From Pseudomonadota bacterium (GTDB taxonomy: Bacteria; Desulfobacterota; Desulfovibrionia; Desulfovibrionales; Desulfovibrionaceae): a stretch of DNA of 64,000 nt. The notes beneath the pieces are model-generated. The model ran no database searches. It was not told the DNA's origin and saw only the letters and a list, made by a program, of their open reading frames with translations. Below, piece by piece: positions 49,714 to 57,673 of the stretch. Position numbers and translations under genes: made by a program. The stretch covers positions 62,001-126,000 of the forward strand of contig JAEZYD010000010.1 in the NCBI GenBank assembly GCA_023419375.1. Direction: 5' to 3'. The number at the start of each line of letters is the position of its first letter. Position 1 is the stretch's first letter.

Positions 49714-51486
49714 TTAGGGCTTGTACCTGTCGCCGGGCAGCAACTGCTCGTAGGGACGGGTAAAGGTTGTCATTTCCCCTGTGGCGGGATCGCGGCGCGA
49801 CTCCACAAAGCAGTCAAAGTTTTCATCGTCGCGCTGGGGGTAGTCCGAGCGGGTCTGCCAGCCAGCCCAGCGGGTTTCCTTTCGGGCCTTGAGGTGGTGC
49901 ACCACGGCTTCGGCCACGTCCACGCGGTCCATGGTTTCGTTGGCCTGCATGAGGTCGTGCAGATCCTTGGCGCGCAGGTGCTTGAACTGGCTTTGCAGAA
50001 TCTTGATGTGCCGCAGGGCGTAATCAAGCTGCTGCTCGTTGACGCGGTAAAACTGGCTAGAACCGCCAGCGTATTCATCCATGAGCCTTTGCAGGCGTTC
50101 CTTCATTTCCAGCGGGCTTACGCCTTCTTCTTCGCGCGTGAGCAGGGGAGCGTACACGCGTTCCTTTTCCTGCGCGATCTGGGCGGCATCAAGCTCCGGC
50201 GCATCGGCAACGGCCATGTAGGCCAGAGCGCCGCGCGCGGCCAGTTTGCCCTCGGCGCAGCAGCCGCCCACAAACTTGTTGGGGTTGCCGCCAGCGGTTT
50301 CGCCCGCTGCAAACAGGCCGGGCAGGGTTGTCATGCGTTCCATGTCCACCCAGTAGCCGCCGCCGGTGTGCCCGCCCATGATGTAGGGATCGGAACCGAA
50401 GATTTCGATGGGTTCCTTGGACGGATCCTGCCCACGGCTGGCAAGGAAGAGCACGAAGGAAGGACGCTCGTTGAGGTAGTCTTCCATCATGGCCTTGGTT
50501 TTTTCCGGGGTCATGTTGGTGGTGTCGCAGAAGCAGGGGCCGCGACCGTTCAGCCATTCTTCCATGGGCGCGTTGGCGCGGATGTAGCGCGGGGCCGCAT
50601 CGCCGCCAAGGCTTTCGTAGCGGCTCATGACGCGCTCGCCCAGGGAGTTGATGATGGGCGCGCCGTAACCCACGGAGATGGTATCCACCGGGCCGCAAAA
50701 ATCCTTGGTGCGTGTGGCGACCCAGCGCTGCTCAAGGCTGCTGAGTTCCGCGCCCTGACGCAGACCCATGGCGTAGCCGGAACCAACGCAGTAGGGGCAC
50801 ATCCAGATTTGCGAGCCGCTGTCGGTGGAGTCGGCGGTGTAGGACTTGTAAAGCGTGCCCGCGCCGCCGGTGCTCACCACTGTGGCCCGTGCGCGGAACA
50901 CGTAGAACTTGCCGTCGCGCACGCCAAAGCCCGTGGCCCCTGTGCAGCGGCCATTGTGCACCAGCAGAGCCGTCGCCGCCACGCGGTTGTAGACATCAGC
51001 GCCGGTTTCAAGGGCTTTTTCGGCCATGATGGGCTTGAGCTGCTCGCCGTGGATGGAAATGTCCCACTTGCCGCGGTAGCGGATGTTGCCCTGCTCATCC
51101 CTGAGAATGGGCAGGCCCCAGCGCTCCAGGTCTTCAACGCATTCGTTGAGTTCCTGAGCGTTGGAAAGGGCCAGATCTTCGCGCAGGGGGCCGCCGCCAA
51201 CCTGCGAGCGGCTCCAGCGCACGAGGTCTTCGGGCGTCTTGTCTGCCGGAATATAGGTGTTGATGGCGTCCATACCGGCAGAACACGCGCCGGAGCGCAT
51301 GATGTCTGCCTTTTCCACAATAACGATCTTGGCTGCGGGGTTGAGACGCGCTGTTTCCGTTGCCACAAAGCAGCCGGCATTGCCGCCGCCGATGATCAGC
51401 AGGTCGGCGGTTACCTCGACGGTTTCAATGTCGTTCAGGCTGGTTGGCCGAAAATCGACCGCATGCGTTGTTTTTATGCGTGCCAT
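49714..51486 (-). CDS. AprA-like flavoprotein oxidoreductase of unknown substrate
   Basis: A 590-residue FAD enzyme related to adenylylsulfate reductase alpha and, more distantly, fumarate reductase. FAD is bound by LLIIGGGNAGCFVATETA (residues 29-46). RSGACSAGMDAINTY (64-78) and RWVATRTKDFCGPV (254-267) align with AprA text that lines the active site, and KETRWAGWQTRSDYPQRDDE near 536-555 matches the AprA C-terminal RKETRWPG...DDEN pattern. It is about 70 residues shorter than typical AprA. FADs of fumarate reductases are covalently held by a histidine that is not evident here. Context (SLC13 permease, ferredoxin, Crp regulator) suggests reduction or oxidation of an imported anion. Confidence 0.85.
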   Translation of the reverse strand: MARIKTTHAVDFRPTSLNDIETVEVTADLLIIGGGNAGCFVATETARLNPAAKIVIVEKADIMRSGACSAGMDAINTYIPADKTPEDLVRWSRSQVGGGPLREDLALSNAQELNECVEDLERWGLPILRDEQGNIRYRGKWDISIHGEQLKPIMAEKALETGADVYNRVAATALLVHNGRCTGATGFGVRDGKFYVFRARATVVSTGGAGTLYKSYTADSTDSGSQIWMCPYCVGSGYAMGLRQGAELSSLEQRWVATRTKDFCGPVDTISVGYGAPIINSLGERVMSRYESLGGDAAPRYIRANAPMEEWLNGRGPCFCDTTNMTPEKTKAMMEDYLNERPSFVLFLASRGQDPSKEPIEIFGSDPYIMGGHTGGGYWVDMERMTTLPGLFAAGETAGGNPNKFVGGCCAEGKLAARGALAYMAVADAPELDAAQIAQEKERVYAPLLTREEEGVSPLEMKERLQRLMDEYAGGSSQFYRVNEQQLDYALRHIKILQSQFKHLRAKDLHDLMQANETMDRVDVAEAVVHHLKARKETRWAGWQTRSDYPQRDDENFDCFVESRRDPATGEMTTFTRPYEQLLPGDRYKP

Positions 51487-51516
51487 AATGTCCTCTCGGG
51501 CAAAGGGTTGGGGCGA

Positions 51517-53064
51517 TTAAAAAGGCCAGGCTGCGGTGGGGTTCCACACGGGCATGCCGAGCAGCGCGTACCATGGGGCCATAACGCAGACGCCGTAGGC
51601 GATGGCGATGAGCACGGCCACGGAACCCACCTTGGCGTAGTCAGAGGTAGAGAAAGTTTCTGTGCTGTGCGCGATGACAGCGGCGGTGATCTGGGTGGGC
51701 AGCAGGTAGGCGAAGGTATCGGTATCGCACACCAGCAGGGTAAAGGCCACGGGGTGCAGCCCAAGCTTGGGCGCCATGGCAAATACCACCGGGGCAAGCA
51801 TGGCCACGGCAGCCACGTTGGAGAGCATGCCAAGGCGGATAATATGCGTGCCCACCATCATGGTCAGCACGGTCTGCCACCAGTTCATGCCCACAACCAT
51901 GCTGTGGATGTGGTCGGCAAGCCACTGCGCCACGCCAGCCTGAGTCATGGCGGTGGTCATGGTCATAGCGCCGCCCAGCAGCAAGAATGTGCCCCAGATG
52001 GTCTTTTGCTGCACGGCCTTCCAGGAGCAGGGCATCATGCCGGGGGCAAACAGCACCATCATGCCAACGAGGCCGATAACGCCCAGGGGCTGGCGGTGCA
52101 GTTCATAAATAAAGCTGCCCTTGCCCGTCACAAACATGAATCCGACCAGCAGAAAAATGCCCAGCAGGGTTTTTTCTGCGGTGCTCATGGGGCCAAGTTC
52201 TTTGTAGTTTTTTTCGATGGTGGCGGAGCCGCCCGCAATGGAGACGCAGTTGGTCTTGAAGTAGTAGCGCGTCCACCAGTTGGTCAGCACAAACATGCCC
52301 AGATACGGAAACTGCAGGAGCATCCAGTTGAGGAAGTTGATGTTGGTGAAGCCGTTCTTTTCAAAAATACCCACCAAGATCATGTTGGGCAGATGGGCAG
52401 TCATGATGAACATGCCGCAGATCATGGAGCCGTAAACCAGAGACTGGATGACAAGGGCCTTTTTGGCGGCGCGTTCTTCGGGCGTGTCACCCAGCAGATT
52501 GCAGATGCCCTGCACCACGGGCAGCAGGGTGGCGGCGCGGGCGTTGGCCGCAGGCACCAGAAAGCCCAGAACAATGTTCACGAAGAACATGCCCCAGATA
52601 ACCCGGCATACGGACGAAGCCTTGAAGCGGGCCAGAATGCCCAGAGCGATGCGACGGTCAAGGCCAATGAGCTGCATGACCGCTGCCACCATGAAGGCAA
52701 ACAGACACAGCCAGATAACGTGGTCGGTGAATCCGGCAAAAATGATCGCCATGGGCGGCTTGCCGTTGTTCCAGGGCAGAGCCTGGGTGATCAGCAGCAT
52801 GGTGGGAATGGAAATACCGGTCACGCCTGCGGGCATGGCCTCGCTGACCCACATGATGCTCGCCCACACCACAATACCCAGAACGGCCATGCCGTTGTGC
52901 GTCAGCCCGTCAAATGGGGGAATCACATTCCACAGCAGAAAAAACGCAACCCATGCCAGGGCAAAGCCCGTGAAAGCGCGCAGGGGATTTTTGCCCCTAT
53001 TACGAATATTTTCACAAAGATAGCCCAAAAAAGACCGCCCTGCGGCGGAAGGAACCTGTGTCAT
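51517..53064 (-). CDS. SLC13/DASS-family anion permease of the AprAB-like operon
   Basis: A 515-residue polytopic membrane protein with about twelve hydrophobic segments. Family-like blocks are MWVSEAMPAGVTGISIPTML, IIFAGFTDHVIWLCLFAFMV, LGGAMTMTTAMTQAGVAQWL and DTDTFAYLLPTQITAA. In place of the usual paired SNT signatures it has VPAANARAATLLPVV and GMLSNVAAVAMLAPVV, so the bound anion may differ from the C4-dicarboxylates of the window's other SLC13 protein. It heads the operon: 30 bases separate its stop from the AprA-like start. GGGGTAGG precedes the ATG. Confidence 0.88.
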   Translation of the reverse strand: MTQVPSAAGRSFLGYLCENIRNRGKNPLRAFTGFALAWVAFFLLWNVIPPFDGLTHNGMAVLGIVVWASIMWVSEAMPAGVTGISIPTMLLITQALPWNNGKPPMAIIFAGFTDHVIWLCLFAFMVAAVMQLIGLDRRIALGILARFKASSVCRVIWGMFFVNIVLGFLVPAANARAATLLPVVQGICNLLGDTPEERAAKKALVIQSLVYGSMICGMFIMTAHLPNMILVGIFEKNGFTNINFLNWMLLQFPYLGMFVLTNWWTRYYFKTNCVSIAGGSATIEKNYKELGPMSTAEKTLLGIFLLVGFMFVTGKGSFIYELHRQPLGVIGLVGMMVLFAPGMMPCSWKAVQQKTIWGTFLLLGGAMTMTTAMTQAGVAQWLADHIHSMVVGMNWWQTVLTMMVGTHIIRLGMLSNVAAVAMLAPVVFAMAPKLGLHPVAFTLLVCDTDTFAYLLPTQITAAVIAHSTETFSTSDYAKVGSVAVLIAIAYGVCVMAPWYALLGMPVWNPTAAWPF

Positions 53065-53087
53065 ATACCTACCCCACGATAAAAGAA

Positions 53088-53113
53088 TGTCAGTACGCGC
53101 GTGGGCACTGACA
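53088..53113. promoter_or_regulatory. Inverted repeat upstream of the SLC13-AprAB-like operon
   Basis: TGTCAGT at 53088-53094 and ACTGACA at 53107-53113 are exact inverses with a 12-base spacer. The repeat begins 24 bases before the permease start codon. Spacing is wider than in normal Crp or Fnr sites (TGTGA-N6-TCACA), so binding by the adjacent Crp/Fnr protein is only a possibility. Confidence 0.4.
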
Positions 53114-53261
53114 CTAGGTTAGTTTGTTCTTCCATTCCATGTGCTGGATGATAATTCGGAGAAAAATATTTTGGCTTGCCTGTAGGCTTTGCGGCAATTT
53201 TAAAGGCTGAAAAGTCATCTGGCGGCTACAACAACTTACTGAATTACTATGTAAATACCGC

Positions 53262-53300
53262 AAAAAATAGAGCAGCCCGCACCCAGTGCCCCGGCTGCTC
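53262..53300 (-). terminator. Intrinsic terminator of the mqnE-mqnC-mqnA transcript
   Basis: An 8-base stem (GAGCAGCC with GGCTGCTC) with a second small stem GCAC/GTGC inside its loop. On the minus strand it is followed by TATTTTTTG. It lies 67 bases past the mqnA stop. Confidence 0.7.
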
Positions 53301-53366
53301 CATGCCTATTTTTTTTTTGCCTTGCGGCAAAAATTTTTTTCAGGTGAAAATACCCGCCGCGCAAAA

Positions 53367-54218
53367 TTACAGTTTGAAAAACTCCAGGGCCGGGGCCTTG
53401 GCGATCATGCCCGCATCTGCCAGCATTTGATAAAAAAGGCTCAAGCCGCGTTGTTCTTCCTTGCCCAGGGTGTAAACAAGGCCCTTGCTGTAGTAGAAGG
53501 CCAGCTCCTCGCGTGAGAGGGGGCAGCCGTGGGCCGTGAGGTCGAGGATCACGTCCATATGCTCAAGACCCCAGTCGCGGCCCTGCCGCAGCAGCGCGCC
53601 GGGGTCGCTGGTAAAGAGCTTTGCCTCGGCGGCGGCGCGGCTGACAACCCAGAGGCCGAAAATAAAGGGCAGGCCCGTCCAGTCGCGCCACGCCTCAGCC
53701 AGGTCGAGGCGGTGGGGATACTCGGGGTGGTTGCGCAGGCGCAGGGCTTCATCGCCAATGGCCAGAAAGGCCACGGGCGGGTTTTTGCCGCGCAGGGCCG
53801 GGGTCACCTGGCCTGTGGTGAAGGTGACGTTGAGTTTGAACCTGTCGCGCATGATGAGGCGCAGCAGGGCCACCGAGGTATGCGTTTCGCCGCTGATGAG
53901 GATTTCCTGCCCTTCAAGCTGGTCAAAGGGCACGCGCGAGAGCAGCAGCACGCTCATGACCGGGCCGTGAGAGCCGATGGAGAGGTCTTCCACAAGCTGG
54001 TAGCGCTCCGGGCGGCTGGCGTATTCAAAACACGAGCAGGATGAAACGTGCAGTTCGCCGCGCGCCATCATGGTGTTGAGCAGGGCTGGCGGGCCGGAAA
54101 CAAGCTCGTAATCGTGGGGCAGAATGCCGGCTTCCAGCGGGTGATAGATGGGCAGTACGTTGAGATAGCCAATGCGGCCCATGCGCAGTACGGGGGGAGT
54201 TTTCTTTTGCTCGGTCAT
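53367..54218 (-). CDS. mqnA: Chorismate dehydratase
   Basis: First committed step of the futalosine pathway: chorismate to 3-[(1-carboxyvinyl)oxy]benzoate. The 283-residue protein has the two-lobed fold of MqnA/MqnD: MGRIGYLNVLPIYHPLE at the start, ARGELHVSSCSCFEYA, the conserved LEDLSIGSHGPVMSVLLLS-type block (VEDLSIGSHGPVMSVLL), ISGETHTSVALLRLIM and FLAIGDEALRLR. The ATG at 54218 fits the family start better than the longer frame to 54278. It is the last gene of mqnE-mqnC-mqnA, 117 bases after mqnC. Confidence 0.93.
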   Translation of the reverse strand: MTEQKKTPPVLRMGRIGYLNVLPIYHPLEAGILPHDYELVSGPPALLNTMMARGELHVSSCSCFEYASRPERYQLVEDLSIGSHGPVMSVLLLSRVPFDQLEGQEILISGETHTSVALLRLIMRDRFKLNVTFTTGQVTPALRGKNPPVAFLAIGDEALRLRNHPEYPHRLDLAEAWRDWTGLPFIFGLWVVSRAAAEAKLFTSDPGALLRQGRDWGLEHMDVILDLTAHGCPLSREELAFYYSKGLVYTLGKEEQRGLSLFYQMLADAGMIAKAPALEFFKL

Positions 54219-54335
54219 GGGGCGGAGTACCTTTTGCCAGGGGCAAAGCCGATGGGCGGAATTTGAATATGCGGCCAAAACGCGTTTCCGGGGGCGAACC
54301 CCCGGAAACGTGGAATTTACAGTGCGTCGGAAGCC

Positions 54336-55466
54336 TTACACTTCAGGCTGGGGAACCACGGGCGTGTAGTCCATGGTGCGCTGCACAGGGGTAAAGCCCG
54401 CCGTGCGGATGACCTTGTGGATGTCGCTGCGGTTCATGTGGAAGGAAACCCCGGCTGCGGCCACCACGTTTTCTTCAATCATCAGCGAGCCGAAGTCGTT
54501 GGCGCCGTAGAACAGGGCCAGTTGGGCCACCTGCGGCCCCATGGTCACCCACGAGGCCTGAATGTTGGCGATGTTGTCCAGCACCAGACGCGAGACTGCC
54601 AGCAGGCGCAGGTAGGCGGGCGCGGGCAGCGGGTCAACGTCAATGCGCGTGTGCGCTGGCTGGAATGTCCACGGAATAAAGGCTGTGAAGCCGTGGGTGC
54701 GGTCCTGCACCTCGCGCACGGCAAAGAGGTGATCCAGCCTGTGGGCGGGTTCTTCCTCATGGCCGAACATCATGGTGGCGGTGGTGCGCAGGCCCAGCTT
54801 GTGGGCTTCTTCCATGACGCCGAGCCACTGCTCGGCCGTGCATTTGTTGGGCGAAACCTGGGCGCGCACGCCCGTGTGCAGAATCTCCGCGCCGCCGCCG
54901 GGCAGGGAATGCAGGCCTGCCTCTTTCAGACGGCGCAGCACTTCCGTTACGGAAAGACCGAACTTCTCCGCCCAGAAGAAAATCTCCGGCGGCGAAAAGG
55001 CGTGGATGTGCAGTTGCGGCCATGTGGCCCGCATCCAGTGCAGCAGGTCTTCGTACCATTCCAGGGGCAGGTCGGGGTGGTGCCCGCCCTGGAGCAGCAC
55101 CTGGGTGCCGCCGAGGGCAAGGGTCTCCTCGATTTTCTGCGCCATTTCCTCCCGGCTGATGACATAGCCGCCGTCCTGATCGGGCGCGCGGAAAAAGGCG
55201 CAGAAGCGGCAGGCGCACACGCACACGTTGGAATAGTTGATGTTGCGGTCGCCCACGTAGGTGACAATGGGTTCCGGGTGCAGACGCAGACGCATGGCAT
55301 GGGCCAGTTGGGCAAGCGTGTGGAGGCTGGCCTTGTAGTACAGGGCTTCGGCGGCGGCGCGGTCAAGGCGCTGGCCGCTGGCGGCAAGGGCTGCGGCCTG
55401 GCGCACGTCTTCAAATTCTGCGCCCTGTTCGTCAAAGGGGCTGTGCGCGGGGAAAAACGTACTCAC
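54336..55466 (-). CDS. mqnC: Cyclic dehypoxanthine futalosine synthase
   Basis: Radical SAM enzyme that closes the naphthoquinone ring in the futalosine pathway. The cluster motif is CVCACRFCAFF (C-x3-C-x2-C). Specific marks are VTYVGDRNINYSNVC, VLLQGGHHPDLPLEWYEDL, LPGGGAEIL, ATMMFGHEEEPAHRLDHL and FIPWTFQPAHT, which fit MqnC rather than MqnE. At 376 residues it is full length. The start is GTG at 55466 with GGAGG upstream, overlapping the mqnE stop as GTGA, so the two radical SAM steps are co-translated. Confidence 0.93.
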   Translation of the reverse strand: MSTFFPAHSPFDEQGAEFEDVRQAAALAASGQRLDRAAAEALYYKASLHTLAQLAHAMRLRLHPEPIVTYVGDRNINYSNVCVCACRFCAFFRAPDQDGGYVISREEMAQKIEETLALGGTQVLLQGGHHPDLPLEWYEDLLHWMRATWPQLHIHAFSPPEIFFWAEKFGLSVTEVLRRLKEAGLHSLPGGGAEILHTGVRAQVSPNKCTAEQWLGVMEEAHKLGLRTTATMMFGHEEEPAHRLDHLFAVREVQDRTHGFTAFIPWTFQPAHTRIDVDPLPAPAYLRLLAVSRLVLDNIANIQASWVTMGPQVAQLALFYGANDFGSLMIEENVVAAAGVSFHMNRSDIHKVIRTAGFTPVQRTMDYTPVVPQPEV

Positions 55467-56602
55467 TGGCGCGCCTCCGTGGATTCGTCGTTCAGGGTAT
55501 TGAAGGTGGCGTTGCGCCGCACCGGGGTAAAGCCCGATTCGCGGATAAGGTGCTCAAGTTCCTCAATGGTCATGCCCTGAGCGGACTGCGCGCCCGCCAT
55601 GTGACCGATGCGCTCTTCAATGATGGTGCCGTCCAGATCGTCCGCGCCGTACCACAGGGCCACGGGGGCCAGCTTGGGGGCCATCATGATCCAGTAGGCC
55701 TTGAGGTGGGGGATGTTGTCGAGCATGAGGCGTGAAACAGCCACAGTGCGCAATTGATCCAGCCCGCGCTGGGGGCCGACCTTGTCTTCCGGCAGCTTGA
55801 GGCGGCTGTGATCCGTAAGGAAGGGCAGGGGAATAAAACAGGTAAAGCCGCCGCTCTTGTCCTGCTGCTCGCGCAGGCGGCAGAGGTGGTCGATGCGGTG
55901 TTCGTATGATTCAATATGCCCAAACAGCATGGTGCAGTTGGTGGCAATACCGAGGCTGTGAGCCTCGCCCTGAATGCGCAGCCATGCCTTGGCATCGGCC
56001 TTGTGCGGGCAGATCTGCGGGCGCAGATCTTCATCAAAAATTTCTGCGCCGCCGCCGGGCATCATCACAAGGCCCGCGTTCTGCAAGCGCTTGAGCACCT
56101 CAAGGGTGCTGATGCCTTCAAGGCGCGCAAAATGTTCAATTTCTACGGCGGTAAAGGCCTTGACCGGCAGGTTGGGGTTGAAGGCCCGCACCGCGCGGAT
56201 CATGTCTTCAAACCATGCAAGGGGGCGCGTGGGGTGGCAGCCGCCCACAATGTGCAGCTCGTCCAGATGCAGGGGGGTCGCGTCTGCGGCGCGCAGGCGG
56301 GCCAGCACGTCATCGAGGCTCATGGCAAAGGCGCCCGGCTCGTCCTCCCTGTCGCGGCGGAAGGCGCAAAAGGTGCAGCCGTTGACGCACACATTGGTAT
56401 AGTTGATCTGCCGGTTGACCACATAAAAGGCCTTGTGGCCGTGCAGGCGGCAGCGCACGTGCAGCGCAAGAGCGCCTACTGCGGTAATATCGGGGCAGTT
56501 GAACAGTGTCAGCCCGTCTTCGGGCGAAAGCCGCTCCCCGGAGAGCATCTTTTCGCGGATAGACGAAAGGCCCAGTGCGGCGTAGTATGTTGCGTCTAGC
56601 AT
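55463..56602 (-). CDS. mqnE: Aminofutalosine synthase
   Basis: Radical SAM enzyme that joins the MqnA product to the adenosyl part of SAM, giving aminodeoxyfutalosine. The cluster motif is CVNGCTFCAFRRD. Specific text: VVNRQINYTNVCVNGC, LDELHIVGGCHPTRPL, KAFTAVEIEHFA, MMPGGGAEIFDEDLRP and TNCTMLFGHIESYEHRI, which separate it from MqnC. The ATG at 56602 has AGGA eight bases upstream and gives 379 residues. It is the first gene of the minus-strand mqn run and is divergent from mqnD with 84 bases between starts. Confidence 0.93.
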   Translation of the reverse strand: MLDATYYAALGLSSIREKMLSGERLSPEDGLTLFNCPDITAVGALALHVRCRLHGHKAFYVVNRQINYTNVCVNGCTFCAFRRDREDEPGAFAMSLDDVLARLRAADATPLHLDELHIVGGCHPTRPLAWFEDMIRAVRAFNPNLPVKAFTAVEIEHFARLEGISTLEVLKRLQNAGLVMMPGGGAEIFDEDLRPQICPHKADAKAWLRIQGEAHSLGIATNCTMLFGHIESYEHRIDHLCRLREQQDKSGGFTCFIPLPFLTDHSRLKLPEDKVGPQRGLDQLRTVAVSRLMLDNIPHLKAYWIMMAPKLAPVALWYGADDLDGTIIEERIGHMAGAQSAQGMTIEELEHLIRESGFTPVRRNATFNTLNDESTEARQ

Positions 56603-56686
56603 ATCTGAATCCTGTGCATGGATTGGGGGCAAAATGCCGCTCGCAGATTAAGCCCCGCCGCCGCACACTGTCAACGTGAGGAAAAA

Positions 56687-57532
56687 ATGTCTGCCTTGCC
56701 GCCGCCAAATCTGTCATTCGGTCTTTCGCCCTGCCCCAACGATACCTATATTTTTCATGCCATGCTGCACGGGCTGGTGCCTGTTCCCGCGCCTATCACC
56801 CCGCATATGGCCGATGTGGAAGAACTGAACAATCTTGCCCGGCAAAAGGCGCTGGACGTCACCAAGATGTCGCTTGGCGCAACCACAGAGATCATGCAGG
56901 ATTATGCCCTGCTGTCTTCGGGCGCGGCGCTTGGCTGGGGCTGCGGCCCCCTTGTGGTGGCGCGCAAAAACCTCAAGCCCGAAGACTGGCGCAATGCCAC
57001 CGTGGCGGTGCCCGGCCTGCTGACTACGGCCAACCTGCTGCTGACCCTGCACGGGGGTTTTCAGGGGCCGCGCAAGGAAATGCTGTTCAGCGACGTTATG
57101 TCTGCCGTGAGCAATGGCGAGGCTGATCTTGGCCTGATCATCCACGAGGGGCGCTTTACCTACGCGCGTCAGGGGCTTGTAAAACTGCTTGATCTCGGGC
57201 AGTGGTGGGAGGCGGAGTTTTCTCTGCCGCTGCCGCTGGGTGCCATTGCCGTGCGGCGCGACCTGCCCATACCCCTTGCCCGGCGCGTGCAGAATACCAT
57301 TACTGCCAGCCTGGCTTACGCCAACGCGCACCCCGATGATTCGCGCGAATTTATCCGTTCGCATGCGCAGGAAATGGAAGAAAGCGTCACCAGCGCCCAC
57401 ATCAAGACCTTTGTAACGGATTTCAGCCTTGATCTCGGCCCGGCGGGCCGTGCAGCTATTGAAGCTCTTGTGGGGCGTGCCGCAGATATCATGGGCAAAA
57501 CGCTGCCTTCTGAAGGCTTGTTTTTGCGTTAG
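56687..57532 (+). CDS. mqnD: 1,4-dihydroxy-6-naphthoate synthase
   Basis: Cleaves cyclic dehypoxanthine futalosine to 1,4-dihydroxy-6-naphthoate. The 281-residue protein has the MqnD marks SFGLSPCPNDTYIFHAML, VTKMSLGATTEIM, LSSGAALGWGCGPLVVA and DLGLIIHEGRFTYA, the last holding the catalytic histidine. GTGAGG precedes the ATG by 7 bases. It is divergent from mqnE, so the short 84-base region between them probably carries both promoters. The hydrolase MqnB, or its adenosylhomocysteine nucleosidase substitute, is not in the window. Confidence 0.93.
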   Translation: MSALPPPNLSFGLSPCPNDTYIFHAMLHGLVPVPAPITPHMADVEELNNLARQKALDVTKMSLGATTEIMQDYALLSSGAALGWGCGPLVVARKNLKPEDWRNATVAVPGLLTTANLLLTLHGGFQGPRKEMLFSDVMSAVSNGEADLGLIIHEGRFTYARQGLVKLLDLGQWWEAEFSLPLPLGAIAVRRDLPIPLARRVQNTITASLAYANAHPDDSREFIRSHAQEMEESVTSAHIKTFVTDFSLDLGPAGRAAIEALVGRAADIMGKTLPSEGLFLR

Positions 57533-57673
57533 CGATCAGGGTAAATCCAGCCCCGAACCCTTTTGCCTCCCGGTTTCGCGTGTTGCGGCGCGGACGAAAC
57601 AAGTTTTACCCCGGTTTTCCGGGCTGCACTGGCGTTGGCTCTGCCCGCGTCATGGATCACCTGCGAGAGACGT

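Larger units (their letters stand above)
53065..53366. other. Regulatory gap between the SLC13 operon and mqnA
   Basis: About 300 bases, AT-rich, without a gene. It contains the promoter side of the SLC13-AprAB-like operon with a 7+7 inverted repeat, a terminator for the mqn transcript, and a second A/T-flanked hairpin (TTTTTGCC/GGCAAAAA at 53314-53333) whose plus-strand side ends in seven T residues. Confidence 0.6.

Noticed and set aside
49180..53082. A 1300-codon open frame on the plus strand, antisense to the SLC13 and AprAB-like genes
   Set aside because: It is a product of GC-rich third positions on the minus-strand genes. The translation is rich in H, G, A and Q, has no domain, and runs opposite to three well-supported genes.
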